A stretch of 55,181 nucleotides of DNA from Candidatus Krumholzibacteriota bacterium (lineage in GTDB: Bacteria > Krumholzibacteriota > Krumholzibacteriia > LZORAL124-64-63). A program made the position numbers and the translations under genes. The notes below the pieces were generated by a model. That model did not search any database, was not told where the DNA came from, and saw nothing but the letters and a program-made list of their open reading frames with translations. The stretch covers positions 1-55,181 of the forward strand of contig JAJRWA010000099.1 of NCBI GenBank assembly GCA_024277025.1, read 5' to 3'. Positions within the stretch are counted from its first letter, which is position 1, and each line of letters begins with the position of its first letter. Shown here piece after piece: positions 1-8,949 of the stretch.

Positions 1-417
1 CCCGTGGCAACTCCAGCAATGGGGGGCCAAGACGTTACCCTTGGCCACTTCGGTCCCGTGGGTGCTGCCGGCGTAGATCTCGCCTTCCTCGTCGTGGCAG
101 CCAGTGCAGTCGACGTCAGCCAGTTCCTCGTCATGGGGAAAATCATCGAAGCCGTCCAGATCTTCGTGGCAATCGATGCATTCCAGCCCTTCCTGTCCGT
201 GGACCGACGCCTGGAACTGCTCCAGGTCCACATAAAGTGAAACGACATGGTCGCCCACGTTCTTGGTCATCTCCATATCGTCGTGGCACTCGAGACAGGT
301 CTCGGCGTCCTGAGCCAGAGCAGCCGGGCTGCAGATGACCAGCGCCAGAAAGGCCAAAGTGGCCCCGCTCACCAGTGACTGGACCTTCGGACGACCATTC
401 GCGAAAGGAAATGACAT
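1..417 (-). CDS. Multihaem cytochrome c, N-terminal part (runs off left edge)
   Basis: Read from an ATG at 417, the reverse strand stays open to the window edge (139 codons seen). A signal peptide (about residues 1-36, ending ALA-Q) precedes four CxxCH haem sites: CLECH at 41-45, CIDCH at 80-84, CTGCH at 104-108 and CWSCH at 134-138. The spacing and the SVHG and FPHDEEL segments resemble small tetra- to decahaem periplasmic cytochromes that relay electrons between quinone oxidoreductases and terminal reductases. AGGAG lies 9 nt before the ATG, and a sigma-70-like promoter is at 471-499. More haems or a membrane anchor may lie beyond the edge, so the exact family cannot be fixed. No gene lies between it and the kinase ending at 741. 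Confidence 0.88.
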   Translation of the reverse strand, partial: MSFPFANGRPKVQSLVSGATLAFLALVICSPAALAQDAETCLECHDDMEMTKNVGDHVVSLYVDLEQFQASVHGQEGLECIDCHEDLDGFDDFPHDEELADVDCTGCHDEEGEIYAGSTHGTEVAKGNVLAPHCWSCHG

Positions 418-740
418 GGGACAGAACTCCTGCGGTAACGAGCCAAGTTGGGAAACTTTTCACAGCTTGCATTATTGGCAACAAGTCCGCGTGGGTCAAA
501 TTGATATCAGTTTGGTCCTATGTGACTTCGCATAATGGGGGATACCCGGGACCACCCCGACAATCGAGAGGTGTTTGATCTTATTTTAAGTATCGAATAT
601 TTATTGTAGTTGCCTGTATGGCCATGTTTAGTAAAAAACAACTGACATTGCTTCTCGATATCAGCGGGGGCTAACTTTTTTTACCCGTTCACCTTGGGGC
701 CGGTTCCCGCAGGGGAATTTCCCGGATTCTCAGTGGGATT
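418..740. other. Intergenic region, AT-rich, no gene seen
   Basis: These 323 bases hold the promoter and Shine-Dalgarno of the cytochrome gene. The stretch 585-660 is clearly more AT-rich than the rest of the window. A TTGATC...TATTTA pair with 17-bp spacing occurs on the plus strand there, but no plus-strand gene follows and I see no convincing terminator hairpin, so an sRNA cannot be supported. The short open frames across 335-578 have no Shine-Dalgarno or recognisable protein. Confidence 0.5.
471..499 (-). promoter_or_regulatory. Sigma-70-like promoter for the cytochrome c gene
   Basis: On the minus strand TTGACC (-35, 494-499) is followed by a 17-bp spacer and AATAAT (-10, 471-476). Each hexamer differs from consensus at one base. 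The predicted start near 465 gives a leader of about 48 nt before the ATG at 417. This is sequence match only. Confidence 0.55.
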
Positions 741-2312
741 TCAGCCGCTGGCCGGAGCCAGATCCGGCCAGACCGGGATCTCCACGACATAATTCGTACC
801 CACACCCGGATCGCTCTTGGCCGTAATGGTTCCCTGGTGCCGCTCGATGATGCGGGCACTGCTGACCATCTCCCAATCCATGCGCATACGGCTGGTGTCC
901 GCCCGGAAGCTCGGGTTGAACAACGCCAGCAACGCATCCGGTTGGTATCCGCAACCTGTGTCGGCGATCGTGACCCGGATCCGGTCTCCGACTTGCTCGC
1001 TGCCAATGGTGACCGTCCCGGATGGGGCCGTATCCCGCACCGCGTGCCGCAACAGGGCCAGGAAAGCCTGATTCAACTGGGCTGGATAGCCCAGCACCAG
1101 GGGCAGTTCCCCCAAATTCCGGACGATTTCGATACCGTCGGGAATGTCGTGCCCGATCAGGCCCAGAGTCGCCTCCAGGCCAGCGTTGATATCGGTCTGT
1201 TGCACCTCGCCCTTGTCCAGTTGGCTGAACACCTTCAGGCCCGTGACCAACTCGTCAATGCGGGCCGTGGCCTGGGACAGACTCGCCAACCCCTGCTCCA
1301 TGGCCCGCAGGGCGCGGCCCAGACGCGGGTCGTCGTGCCCCTGCCCATCGCGCCCGCAGTTCGTCACGATGATGTCCCGGCTGCGTCCCAGCACATCCAC
1401 CGACGAGCCCATGGCGCCCAACGGCGTGTTCAGTTCATGGGTCAGCCCCGCCACCAGCTTGCCCAGCACCGCCATCTTTTCCGACTGGATCATCTGGCCC
1501 TGGGCGGCGATCAGGTCGGACTCCGCTTTTTCCCGGCGCGCAATGTCACTGATCAGCGACGACTGCATCTCCCGGATACTGTCGGCCAGTTCGCCCAGGG
1601 CATCGCCCGAGCGGTAGTCCAGCTCCTGCCCCAGATCACCGCCGCTGATCGCCTGGGCCAGGCGGCTCATGCGATGGACCGGCCGCACGATCGAACCGAT
1701 CACGACGACCGACAGGAAGACCAGCAGGACCAGGAAGACGACACTGGTGACGTTCATCACCCGGCGCATGCGCACGATCCGGGCCCGCGTATTGCCGATG
1801 GCTTGCTTCAGTTGCTCGTTGTTGCGCGCCACGATCACATCGATGTCCCGGCTCAGCTCCGCATAGCGCCCGTTCATGTCCTGGATCTGATCCACCAGTC
1901 CCTGGTCGAAATCAAGATCCAGTCCTCCGGCCTGATCGATCATCTGCCGGGTTGTCCGCCGGGCGACCTCGTAGTAGCTGTCGAACTTCGGCTCAAGCGG
2001 TGAGATCATCGCGGCCAGCTCCGGCATGTCCCGACAGCTGTTCACCGTGGCCTGAAAGCGCTCGGCAACCGCCTCGGATTCGACCAGGGCGTCCTCGTTG
2101 CCGTTGGTCGCCGCCTCGGTCAGCATGTGGCTGAGGGTCAGCAGCTCGATCTGCAGGCTGTGGCTCAGCTCGGTGGCGTGGAAGAATTCGTCCTGTATGC
2201 GGCCGATGGTGCGGGCACTGCGCTCGGCCGAGCGCTGGGTAACGGCGAAGATGACCAGGAAAGCCACGGCCGTGACCAGGGGACTGAGCATGATCTTGTG
2301 GGTGAATTTCAT
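741..2312 (-). CDS. Membrane sensor histidine kinase with degenerate ATPase domain
   Basis: This 523-residue protein has a transmembrane helix at about 10-25, a helical extracytoplasmic sensor at about 30-185, a second helix at 188-210, a HAMP linker to about 255, and a HisKA region with the H box THELNTPLGA (His292). The C-terminal ATPase domain keeps the G1 motif DTGCG (451-455). The N-box asparagine is His423 (LLRHAVRD), and no GxGLG G2 loop follows the F box. It may be a pseudokinase or have weak activity. The ATG at 2312 is chosen over an upstream in-frame start because it follows the stop of the preceding gene by 13 nt. It is the last gene of the long minus-strand operon, next to a phosphate-binding-like protein, which may be its sensory partner (inference). 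Confidence 0.85.
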   Translation of the reverse strand: MKFTHKIMLSPLVTAVAFLVIFAVTQRSAERSARTIGRIQDEFFHATELSHSLQIELLTLSHMLTEAATNGNEDALVESEAVAERFQATVNSCRDMPELAAMISPLEPKFDSYYEVARRTTRQMIDQAGGLDLDFDQGLVDQIQDMNGRYAELSRDIDVIVARNNEQLKQAIGNTRARIVRMRRVMNVTSVVFLVLLVFLSVVVIGSIVRPVHRMSRLAQAISGGDLGQELDYRSGDALGELADSIREMQSSLISDIARREKAESDLIAAQGQMIQSEKMAVLGKLVAGLTHELNTPLGAMGSSVDVLGRSRDIIVTNCGRDGQGHDDPRLGRALRAMEQGLASLSQATARIDELVTGLKVFSQLDKGEVQQTDINAGLEATLGLIGHDIPDGIEIVRNLGELPLVLGYPAQLNQAFLALLRHAVRDTAPSGTVTIGSEQVGDRIRVTIADTGCGYQPDALLALFNPSFRADTSRMRMDWEMVSSARIIERHQGTITAKSDPGVGTNYVVEIPVWPDLAPASG

Positions 2313-2325
2313 GACCGGCCACCGC

Positions 2326-2778
2326 TCACTCCGCCACCACCGGCAGCACCTTGACGCGGCCCGTGTCGGCAGCGCTCGAGGCATAGCCCAGGGCCCCGGG
2401 AGTCACGGCCACAAAGTCGATCAACTCATCCTCGCTGTTGAAGCTCCGTGGCGGCAAGCCCTTGCCGGTAAACACCATCTGCCGCCAGTAGGTGACGAAA
2501 CGGTGCACCGAGCGATCGAGGTAGTCCTCGACGAACGTGTCGTGCAGGGGTCCTTCCCTGAGCATGACCGGCACGATGGCTTCATCGTTCAGCCACCGCG
2601 TCTGCTTGCCCATGTAGATCCGCTGCAGCCCCTTGGCATCCAGTTGCGGCGCCGGCACGTCCGGATTGCCGATGATAAGCAGCTCACCCGCCACGCCCAC
2701 CCCGGTGCCGGACAGAATCCCCGCCAAAACCCAGCCGGCCAGCTGCAATCTGACCGGTCGACGCAGGAAATTTTTCAT
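2326..2778 (-). CDS. Short phosphate-binding-like periplasmic protein (PstS-like PBP fold)
   Basis: This 150-residue protein has a basic N-terminus and signal peptide (about 1-30), then ELLIIGNPDVPAPQLDAKGL...YMGK, a pattern of the short PBP-like family related to phosphate ABC transporter binding proteins. Later segments FVTYWRQMVFTGKGLPP and TPGALGYA fit that family. Full PstS is about twice as long, and no pst permease or ATPase is present, so a sensing or scavenging role with the adjacent kinase and porin is more likely than classical uptake (inference). ATG at 2778 is preferred over an upstream in-frame GTG because GGAGGG lies 5 nt before it. The gene starts 13 nt after the porin stop. 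Confidence 0.75.
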   Translation of the reverse strand: MKNFLRRPVRLQLAGWVLAGILSGTGVGVAGELLIIGNPDVPAPQLDAKGLQRIYMGKQTRWLNDEAIVPVMLREGPLHDTFVEDYLDRSVHRFVTYWRQMVFTGKGLPPRSFNSEDELIDFVAVTPGALGYASSAADTGRVKVLPVVAE

Positions 2779-2791
2779 ACCCACCCTCCGA

Positions 2792-4087
2792 TCAGAAATA
2801 GAACGTGGTCTTGGCGACGATCATGCCCCACCGCTGCGGCTGCACATCGTCGGGATCGAACGGTCCGGTCGCCGCCCCGGTCAACCCCACGCCGTCAATG
2901 AAGTGGTGCTCGAGTTTGAACAACCAGTGATCCGTCAGGTCGTAGCGGGCACTGATCGTCAGATCCTTCTGCCAGTCGTAGTAGTCGGGAATTGCCGTCG
3001 ATCTGCCGTTCCCGCTTCTCTGTGAACTGCGGGCATCGGAGTAGTACGCGGCCAGGGTCAACCGCCGGCCGGCCTGCCAGCCGGTCTGCACATACCAGCC
3101 ATGGGAAGTGTCGCCGTCGAAGTCATCATGGTAGTACTCGCCGACCAGGCTCCAGCGGTCACGCAGGTATTCGCCGCCGAAGACCGCCAGGTGGTTGATC
3201 GCCGTGGTCTGATCCAGCTCGATCGTGTATGGCAGGTAGTCCGGCACGCCGCCGGGATCCCCCGTATCAAGCAGCACGTCGTAGCGCAGGCGGCCCTGGA
3301 CGTTGAAGCGGCCCTGCATACCCGAAGCTCCCAGCCGCAGACCGGACACCGGCGTGTTCCAGAACAGGGCGCCGCCGTAGATCCAGGGAAAGGTCACGAC
3401 CGGATCACGCACTTCGTCGAATTCGGCCGCCGCCTCGCGGCCATACTCGGCGGCGACGACGTTTTCCACCGGCCTGGCCAGGGCCTCGCCAACCCCCTGA
3501 TACAGGTCGCGCCAAAATCCCTGCGCCGCATCCGGCACGTTCAGGGTGCCGCCGTAGATGTGATAGTCCAGGTCGCCGAAATCGCCGATCGCCAGATTGC
3601 CGTAGGCGCCGCCACCCTCGTAGGCCAGAAAAAAGTCCCGCAGTTGTTCGCTGTAGATACTCTGGGGCAGGAAGATGCTCGTGCGCAGCATGTCCACGTC
3701 GCGGCCTTCGTTGTAGAAGCCGAAAGGCATCTTCACCTTGCCGAGCCGCACACCCAGCCAGTCCTGATAGCGGTAGTCGCCGTAGGCCCAGTCGACGGTC
3801 ACGAAATCGTTGCCGGTATTGCCGAAATTGCGCGCCAGCAGTTGGATCCCCACCCGCAGGCGATCCATGGGCTGCGCCACCACGGTGATCGCCGCTTCGG
3901 TGAATTCGGCCGTGCCGTTGACCGAACGCGGCACGAGATAGTTGTTTTCCGAAGTGTTCAGATAGCCCTGGCTGACAAATCCGGTCACCAGCAGGGAGTT
4001 GTCGCTCAGCTGGGCCGGGCTGTCCGCCGCAGTCAGCAGAACCGCCAGACAGACGGCCAGCCATAGTCGTTTCTGCACGCAGCTCAC
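2792..4087 (-). CDS. Porin-like outer-membrane beta-barrel protein
   Basis: The protein is about 431 residues with a signal peptide (QKRLWLAVCLAVLLTAA...SPAQ). Alternating aromatic and hydrophobic strands follow, including RVGIQLLARNFG, WLGVRLGKVKMPFGFYNEG and ISARYDLTDHWLFKLEHH, and it ends in TTFYF, the terminal aromatic residue expected for BamA-dependent barrels. The LGKVKMPFGFYNEG segment is common in gated or anion-type porins. The start is uncertain: the longest frame opens with TTG at 4102 overlapping the previous stop, but GGAGG lies downstream of that and favours GTG at 4087 or 4078. Pairing with the phosphate-binding-like protein suggests oxyanion passage, unproven. Confidence 0.75.
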   Translation of the reverse strand: MSCVQKRLWLAVCLAVLLTAADSPAQLSDNSLLVTGFVSQGYLNTSENNYLVPRSVNGTAEFTEAAITVVAQPMDRLRVGIQLLARNFGNTGNDFVTVDWAYGDYRYQDWLGVRLGKVKMPFGFYNEGRDVDMLRTSIFLPQSIYSEQLRDFFLAYEGGGAYGNLAIGDFGDLDYHIYGGTLNVPDAAQGFWRDLYQGVGEALARPVENVVAAEYGREAAAEFDEVRDPVVTFPWIYGGALFWNTPVSGLRLGASGMQGRFNVQGRLRYDVLLDTGDPGGVPDYLPYTIELDQTTAINHLAVFGGEYLRDRWSLVGEYYHDDFDGDTSHGWYVQTGWQAGRRLTLAAYYSDARSSQRSGNGRSTAIPDYYDWQKDLTISARYDLTDHWLFKLEHHFIDGVGLTGAATGPFDPDDVQPQRWGMIVAKTTFYF

Positions 4088-4098
4088 CTTCCCTCCGC

Positions 4099-4596
4099 TC
4101 AAATAAATGTACGCAGAATGTCATCCTGCAGTCCGGACAGCTTGCCCTGGGCCCGATCGATTTCGGCGATCTTGTCCTGCAGCGCCTTGACCAGGAAGCG
4201 CCGGTCCAGGGCGTTGCGGAAGACCACCAGCAACTGATCGTTGTCCCACGGTTTCTCCAGATACTGGAACAGACCCACCTCGTTGATGGCCTTGATGGCG
4301 CTCGCCTTGTCCGCGTAACCGGTCAACAGCACCCGCGGCGCGTGGGGATTCGACTCGGCATAGGCCCCGAGCAGGGCGATGCCGTTGATGCCGGGCATCA
4401 GGAAATCCGACACCACCAGATCGACCTCGTTGTCCCGGCCGAAGGCGATGGCCGCCTCCGGGTCGGTGAAGGACTCGATGTTGTAGTCGGTTTCCAGTTC
4501 CAGGAACGAGCGCAGGGTATCGAGCACCATGGGCTCGTCGTCCACCAGGACCAGTCGCACCTCGTTCTCAGCGTATTTTCCGTTGGTCGCGTTCAC
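4099..4596 (-). CDS. Single-domain response regulator (receiver only)
   Basis: This 165-residue receiver has acidic residues DDEP at 19-22, phospho-acceptor Asp64 in VVSDFLMPG, the conserved Thr in LLTGYADK and Lys in LEKPW. No output domain follows, only a helical, probably coiled-coil tail. It closely resembles the receiver of the next gene upstream (SDFLMP, GLFQYLEKP, DNDQLL shared), so the two probably arose by duplication and may be served by the same kinases. The neighbour starts only 1 bp away. It could act as a phosphate sink or by protein-protein contact. Confidence 0.9.
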   Translation of the reverse strand: MNATNGKYAENEVRLVLVDDEPMVLDTLRSFLELETDYNIESFTDPEAAIAFGRDNEVDLVVSDFLMPGINGIALLGAYAESNPHAPRVLLTGYADKASAIKAINEVGLFQYLEKPWDNDQLLVVFRNALDRRFLVKALQDKIAEIDRAQGKLSGLQDDILRTFI

Positions 4597-4597
4597 T

Positions 4598-5809
4598 TCA
4601 GCCCTCCGCCCGGCGGCTCACGCCCAGCATGGTCAAATCATCCCGGTACTCCGGCAGGCCGAACGCCAGGGCCCTGGCCGCCAGCAGCGCCGGCAGCTCC
4701 GCCACGCCCCCGCCCGCCCAGGCGGCGATGTCGTCGTTCATGGGGCCTTCCCCGTAGAAGACGTCCCGGGCGTCCTGGGCCTCGGTCAACCCGTCGCTGA
4801 ACATCAGGAGCGTCTGTCCGGGCTGCACGGTCAACACCGTTTCGACGCCTGTCTGGTACAGATCCCCGTCAACCAAGCCCAGCAACAGGCCCGTCGCCGG
4901 CTGGTACACGACACTGCCGTCGGCGCTGACCAGGGCCGGCTTGGGCAGCCCCGCGCCGATCAGGCGCAACCGGCCACCGGCGGGTTCGAGCACGGCCACC
5001 GCCGCGGCGACCGGAATATCCCGCGGCAGGCCGCGGTACAGGACATGGTTCAAGTGCGCCATGATCCCGGCCGGATCCAGATCGCGGTCCACGAGTCCCG
5101 TCGTGGCGAACTTCAGCAGGGCCGTGCCCAGCGCAGCCTGGACCCCGTGACCGGCACTGTCGATCAGGATCAGCGCCAGACGCCCACCGGCCAACGGCAC
5201 GAAATCATAGAAATCGCCGCCGACGGCCATGGCCGGATTGTACACCACATCCACCCGCCAATCAGCAAGAGTCGGCACTTCCGCCGGCAGAAAGCGGGTC
5301 TGGATCGTGCGCGCCCAGTCCATTTCGCGCTGCAGCTCCTCGTCGCGCGTGGTCATGGTCCGGTTCTCACGCAGGGCCTGATCCAGCTCGTCGATCTTGC
5401 TCCGCAGGGCAGCCCGCAGACTGCGGTGGTCCAGGGCGGTGCGCAGCGACAGCAACAACTGGTCGTTGTCCAGGGGCTTTTCCAGGTACTGGAACAAGCC
5501 CACTTCGTTGATGCCCCGGATGGCGTTGTCCTTGTCGGCGTAGCCTGTCAACAGCAGCCGCGGCACCTCCGGATCCAGCTCCTTGAACCGGGCCAGCAAC
5601 TCCAGGCCGTTCATTTTCGGCATCAGGAAATCAGACACCGCCACATCAACCTTGCCGGCGGCGAAACGGGTCAAAGCCTCGTCGCCGCTGCCGCAGGTAA
5701 CAACTTCGTAGTCGGTTTCCAGCTCCAGAAACGAAGCCAGGGCCATCGTGACCATGGGTTCGTCATCCACCAGCATAACCACCGGATTGGTCTTGTCCGG
5801 ACCACCCAT
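4598..5809 (-). CDS. Response regulator with PP2C/SpoIIE phosphatase output (RsbU-like)
   Basis: This 403-residue protein has an N-terminal receiver (DDEP, Asp60 in SDFLMP, Lys in LEKPLDND), a coiled-coil linker (about 135-165), then a SpoIIE-type PP2C domain with metal-binding motifs GGDFYDF, DSAGHG, FSDGLTEA and RDDLTML. Proteins of this layout dephosphorylate anti-sigma-factor antagonists in partner-switching pathways. No anti-anti-sigma or HPK-type anti-sigma gene is visible in the window, so its target is elsewhere or different. Start and upstream stop overlap as TGATG at 5809, indicating translational coupling with the nucleotide-transporter-like gene. Confidence 0.9.
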   Translation of the reverse strand: MGGPDKTNPVVMLVDDEPMVTMALASFLELETDYEVVTCGSGDEALTRFAAGKVDVAVSDFLMPKMNGLELLARFKELDPEVPRLLLTGYADKDNAIRGINEVGLFQYLEKPLDNDQLLLSLRTALDHRSLRAALRSKIDELDQALRENRTMTTRDEELQREMDWARTIQTRFLPAEVPTLADWRVDVVYNPAMAVGGDFYDFVPLAGGRLALILIDSAGHGVQAALGTALLKFATTGLVDRDLDPAGIMAHLNHVLYRGLPRDIPVAAAVAVLEPAGGRLRLIGAGLPKPALVSADGSVVYQPATGLLLGLVDGDLYQTGVETVLTVQPGQTLLMFSDGLTEAQDARDVFYGEGPMNDDIAAWAGGGVAELPALLAARALAFGLPEYRDDLTMLGVSRRAEG

Positions 5810-8800
5810 CAGACCGCCCTCTCAGCCAGTTCGCGCAACTTGCGCGCCACCGTGCGAATGATGCCCTGGGCGATGCGGACATCGTCCGAGAGCAGATCGT
5901 TGAACTCGTTGCGATCAATCCGCAACAGCCGTGAATCCTCGATGGTCTCGGCGCCGAGCACCTTGGCCTCGTCGTCGAACAGGGCCCAGGTGCCGAAGCT
6001 CTCGCGCGGACCAGCCACCGAGACCGTGCGTTCCCCCTGGGAAAGCCGCACCGCACCCGACAGAACCAGATACAGCCCGTCCGGCGAGTCATGCTCCTGA
6101 TAGACCAGGTCTCCGGCCAGATAGCTCACTTCCCTTGAGATCGCCGCCAAAGCCGCCAACTGGTCACTGGGCACCTCGGCGAATATTTCCACGTTCTGCA
6201 GCAGCAGCACCTTCTCGATGGGCGTCAGCATTTCATCTCCCGTTTTCGTCAAATGGGGCAGGGCCGCCGGATTTTCGGCCACGCCGCCGGCAAAGATGGC
6301 GCACGCGGCCAGCCACGGATCGCAGCTGTGCCCTAGGAAGGCCAGAGCCTCGTCGGCGTTGCGCAGCGACTCGTCGAATTCGTTGCCCAGTCCGGACAGC
6401 GCCTCGCGCCAGGCTTCGGTGGCCGGTTGCTCGTCAAGCAACGACAGCACGAGTTGGCGGTGGCTGCCGGTCAGCAGGTTGTCCAGAAACTCCTGTGCGT
6501 TGGCCCGCAGCACCCGCCGCCCACTCATCATGCCATGATACGCGTTGAGCAGATCCTTGGCCGGATAGAGCAGCCCCAGCAGCCGAAAGACGCTCTCCAG
6601 CCGCTGTTGCTGTGTCTCGCCGATGGCCTGCGTCAGCAGCCGGGCCGCCTCGCCCTCGCTCGGCACCAACGTGCCCACGCGGGCCAGTTGAATATAGCGC
6701 CCGGCCTCGATGCAGACTTCCCGCGAGATGGTCTCGTGTTCGAATACCAGATCCGGATACCGCGACCGCAGCTTACCCAACCCCTTGAGCACCGCGTAGC
6801 GCATGTCCGGGATGTGGGCCGCCAGGCGCCGCACCAGCACGTCCACACTTTGCTGATGCGGAACCGTCGCCAGGATCCGCGGGATCTCCACCCGCTGCCG
6901 GGACGGCTGGCCGCTGTCACCCAGGAATTCTTCCAGCTCCGCAATGACGGCCGGTTCGGCCAGGGCCAGCGCCGCCAGCGCTTCACGCGCCGGAATCCGG
7001 AATTCGGGTTGGCTCAGCCGGGCCAGCAGCCAGGGTACGCGCTCGCGCTCTCCGCGCAGCCCCACGCCAGCCATGGCCGCCTTCGCCACGCGCGGATCAT
7101 CGCTCGCCAGCAAGCTGTCCCACAGCCGTGTGCCGCATTCGGACGGCAGCCAGGGCAGTCGGGCCACAACTTCACGGCCCTCACAGCCTTCGCTCTCGCC
7201 ACAGAGCTGAATCGCCTCGACGACCCGCCGGGTGACCAGAGCACGGTGAGCTTCATTGTCATCACGCGCTGCGATATAGGCCACCGCGGCATTGCGTTCC
7301 CTGCCGCTGCCCGCCAGCAACCCGCGCAGAAGCGTCGTGCAACCATCCTCAGCTTCGGTGCACAGGAAGGCAACGGCCGCCGTGCGTGTGGCCAGATCGT
7401 CATCCAGCAGCAGTTCTCGCACCCGGGTACTGTCATCCGGTTCCCGGTTGGCCGCCAGGACCTCGACCGCCCGCCGCCGCACCTCGGCCGACGCGTGGCT
7501 CAGCAAGGGCCGCACGGCCCCGCCAAGTCGGGTCGAGGTGACCCCCTGCAGCATATCCAAAGCATAGATCACTTCACGCTCGACACTGCTGCCCAGGGCC
7601 TTGACCAGCACCTTCACGGCCGCCGCGTCGTCCAGGCGCACGCGCAGGTCGCGCACATCGATCTCGCGGCGGGACAGCGCCTCGCGGAAGGAGTTCAGGT
7701 AGGCGCGCCGCATGAGCAGGGCCAGCACCAGCCAGATCGCGATCAGGACCAGCGAGACCAGGGCAATCCCGCGCAGGTCCAGACCCAGCACCGCCGTGGC
7801 CAGCAGCAGCAGCCCGCCGGCCACCCCCCGCGCCCAGCGGTCGACGAACATGTCGATGAAGACCTTGGTGCGCTTCTTCAGGGCCAGGGGAATCGGCAGG
7901 AAGAGCAGCTCGCGACTGGTCTTGTCCAGGCTGTACTTCAGACTGAAGTCGCCGCCCCGCAGGACCATGCCGGCCATCAGCCCCGGAGCGAAGAGCATGG
8001 CGGCCGCGCCCCCGGCCAGAAAGATCGGCAGCACGAGCAGCGAATTGCCGACGCCGAACCACCGGATCATGCGCGGCGCCAGAACCAACTGCACCAACAG
8101 CGAAACCAGGCTCATCCGGCCATAGAACCGGCCCAGGAACGCAGTCAATTCCTCGCCGTTCGGGAAGGCCTGCCAACTGACTGTCTTGAACTGGAAGTCG
8201 ACGAAGCTGGCCGTCATCACGGTCAGGGCGATGATCCCCACCGTCAGGGTCAGATGCCGTGAACGGAAGATCGACGCCACGATGCTGCGAACATCGGTGC
8301 CCTGGGACTCGCCGGGCAGCGGGCTATCGGGAATACGGTCACGGGTCAGGGCTTTCTCGTGCCAAACCAATCCGGCCAGTACACCGGCCACTGCCAGTAC
8401 GCCCGCGCTGACCAGCAGCAAATCCTCGGTGGCCAGGGCGAAACGCCGCACCAGGAAGTTAGTCACCTCACCGCCGGTGAAGGCGCCCGCGATGCCGCCC
8501 AACCCCAGGATCGGAAAAATCCGTTTGGCCTGGGCCGCATGGAACACGCCGTTGGCCTGCAGCCAGAACTGGCTGGTCGTCAGGCCGGCGGCCACGCCAA
8601 CCCAGCTGTAGAACAGGTAGATGATCCAGCCGCGGCTGACCGGAATCAGCCAGTGGAACCCAACCAGACTGACAACCAGTACCCCGGTCGTCAGCAGGAT
8701 CAACCGGTCCAGGCGGCGCTTCATGCCCGCCCGGGCGTAGGCCGCGGTCACCGGTGCGGCGACCAGCGCAGTCAGCATGTAGGCCAGCGGCAGTTGTGCG

Positions 8801-8949
8801 GGGGCCAGGTCCACCAGGAAAAGCGAATCGCGGGCCGGCTTCAGCAGATAGTAGAAAAGCAGCAGCAGGTAATAGTTGGCCCCCATCAACAGGACGACGC
8901 GCCGCTCGCCGGTGCGCAGATCCAGCAGACTTCCCGAGAGGACCGCCAT
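5809..8949 (-). CDS. Nucleotide-transporter-like MFS protein fused to HEAT repeats and a cNMP-binding-like domain
   Basis: This 1046-residue protein has three parts. Residues about 1-440 form a polytopic membrane domain resembling the ADP/ATP translocase (NTT/TlcC) superfamily, with LLKPARDSLFL near the start, TTSQFWLQANGVFHAAQAKR and LPIPLALKKRTKVFIDMFVDR. Residues about 450-880 are helical HEAT-like repeats (for example ASAEVRRRAVEVLA). Residues about 905-1040 form a cyclic-nucleotide-binding fold (LLQNVEIFAEVP...GDLVYQEHDSPDGLYLVLSG). The phosphate-binding cassette is degenerate: FGTWALFDDEAKV lacks the usual Arg. It is coupled by TGATG overlaps to a kinase upstream and a receiver-PP2C gene downstream, suggesting a membrane sensor or regulated transporter. 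The substrate is unknown. Confidence 0.8.
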   Translation of the reverse strand: MAVLSGSLLDLRTGERRVVLLMGANYYLLLLFYYLLKPARDSLFLVDLAPAQLPLAYMLTALVAAPVTAAYARAGMKRRLDRLILLTTGVLVVSLVGFHWLIPVSRGWIIYLFYSWVGVAAGLTTSQFWLQANGVFHAAQAKRIFPILGLGGIAGAFTGGEVTNFLVRRFALATEDLLLVSAGVLAVAGVLAGLVWHEKALTRDRIPDSPLPGESQGTDVRSIVASIFRSRHLTLTVGIIALTVMTASFVDFQFKTVSWQAFPNGEELTAFLGRFYGRMSLVSLLVQLVLAPRMIRWFGVGNSLLVLPIFLAGGAAAMLFAPGLMAGMVLRGGDFSLKYSLDKTSRELLFLPIPLALKKRTKVFIDMFVDRWARGVAGGLLLLATAVLGLDLRGIALVSLVLIAIWLVLALLMRRAYLNSFREALSRREIDVRDLRVRLDDAAAVKVLVKALGSSVEREVIYALDMLQGVTSTRLGGAVRPLLSHASAEVRRRAVEVLAANREPDDSTRVRELLLDDDLATRTAAVAFLCTEAEDGCTTLLRGLLAGSGRERNAAVAYIAARDDNEAHRALVTRRVVEAIQLCGESEGCEGREVVARLPWLPSECGTRLWDSLLASDDPRVAKAAMAGVGLRGERERVPWLLARLSQPEFRIPAREALAALALAEPAVIAELEEFLGDSGQPSRQRVEIPRILATVPHQQSVDVLVRRLAAHIPDMRYAVLKGLGKLRSRYPDLVFEHETISREVCIEAGRYIQLARVGTLVPSEGEAARLLTQAIGETQQQRLESVFRLLGLLYPAKDLLNAYHGMMSGRRVLRANAQEFLDNLLTGSHRQLVLSLLDEQPATEAWREALSGLGNEFDESLRNADEALAFLGHSCDPWLAACAIFAGGVAENPAALPHLTKTGDEMLTPIEKVLLLQNVEIFAEVPSDQLAALAAISREVSYLAGDLVYQEHDSPDGLYLVLSGAVRLSQGERTVSVAGPRESFGTWALFDDEAKVLGAETIEDSRLLRIDRNEFNDLLSDDVRIAQGIIRTVARKLRELAERAV

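Noticed and set aside
585..700. Small RNA gene in the AT-rich region
   Set aside because: Promoter-like hexamers exist on the plus strand, but the only hairpins near the T7 run are 3-4 bp, too weak to support a terminator.
837..2003. Long plus-strand open frame opposite the histidine kinase
   Set aside because: It is an antisense shadow caused by high GC at third positions: His/Gln/Arg-rich with no domain, while the minus strand has clear kinase motifs.
6427..8262. 611-codon plus-strand open frame opposite the transporter-HEAT-CNB gene
   Set aside because: Low-complexity Gln/His/Arg composition and no Shine-Dalgarno. The opposite strand encodes recognisable domains throughout.
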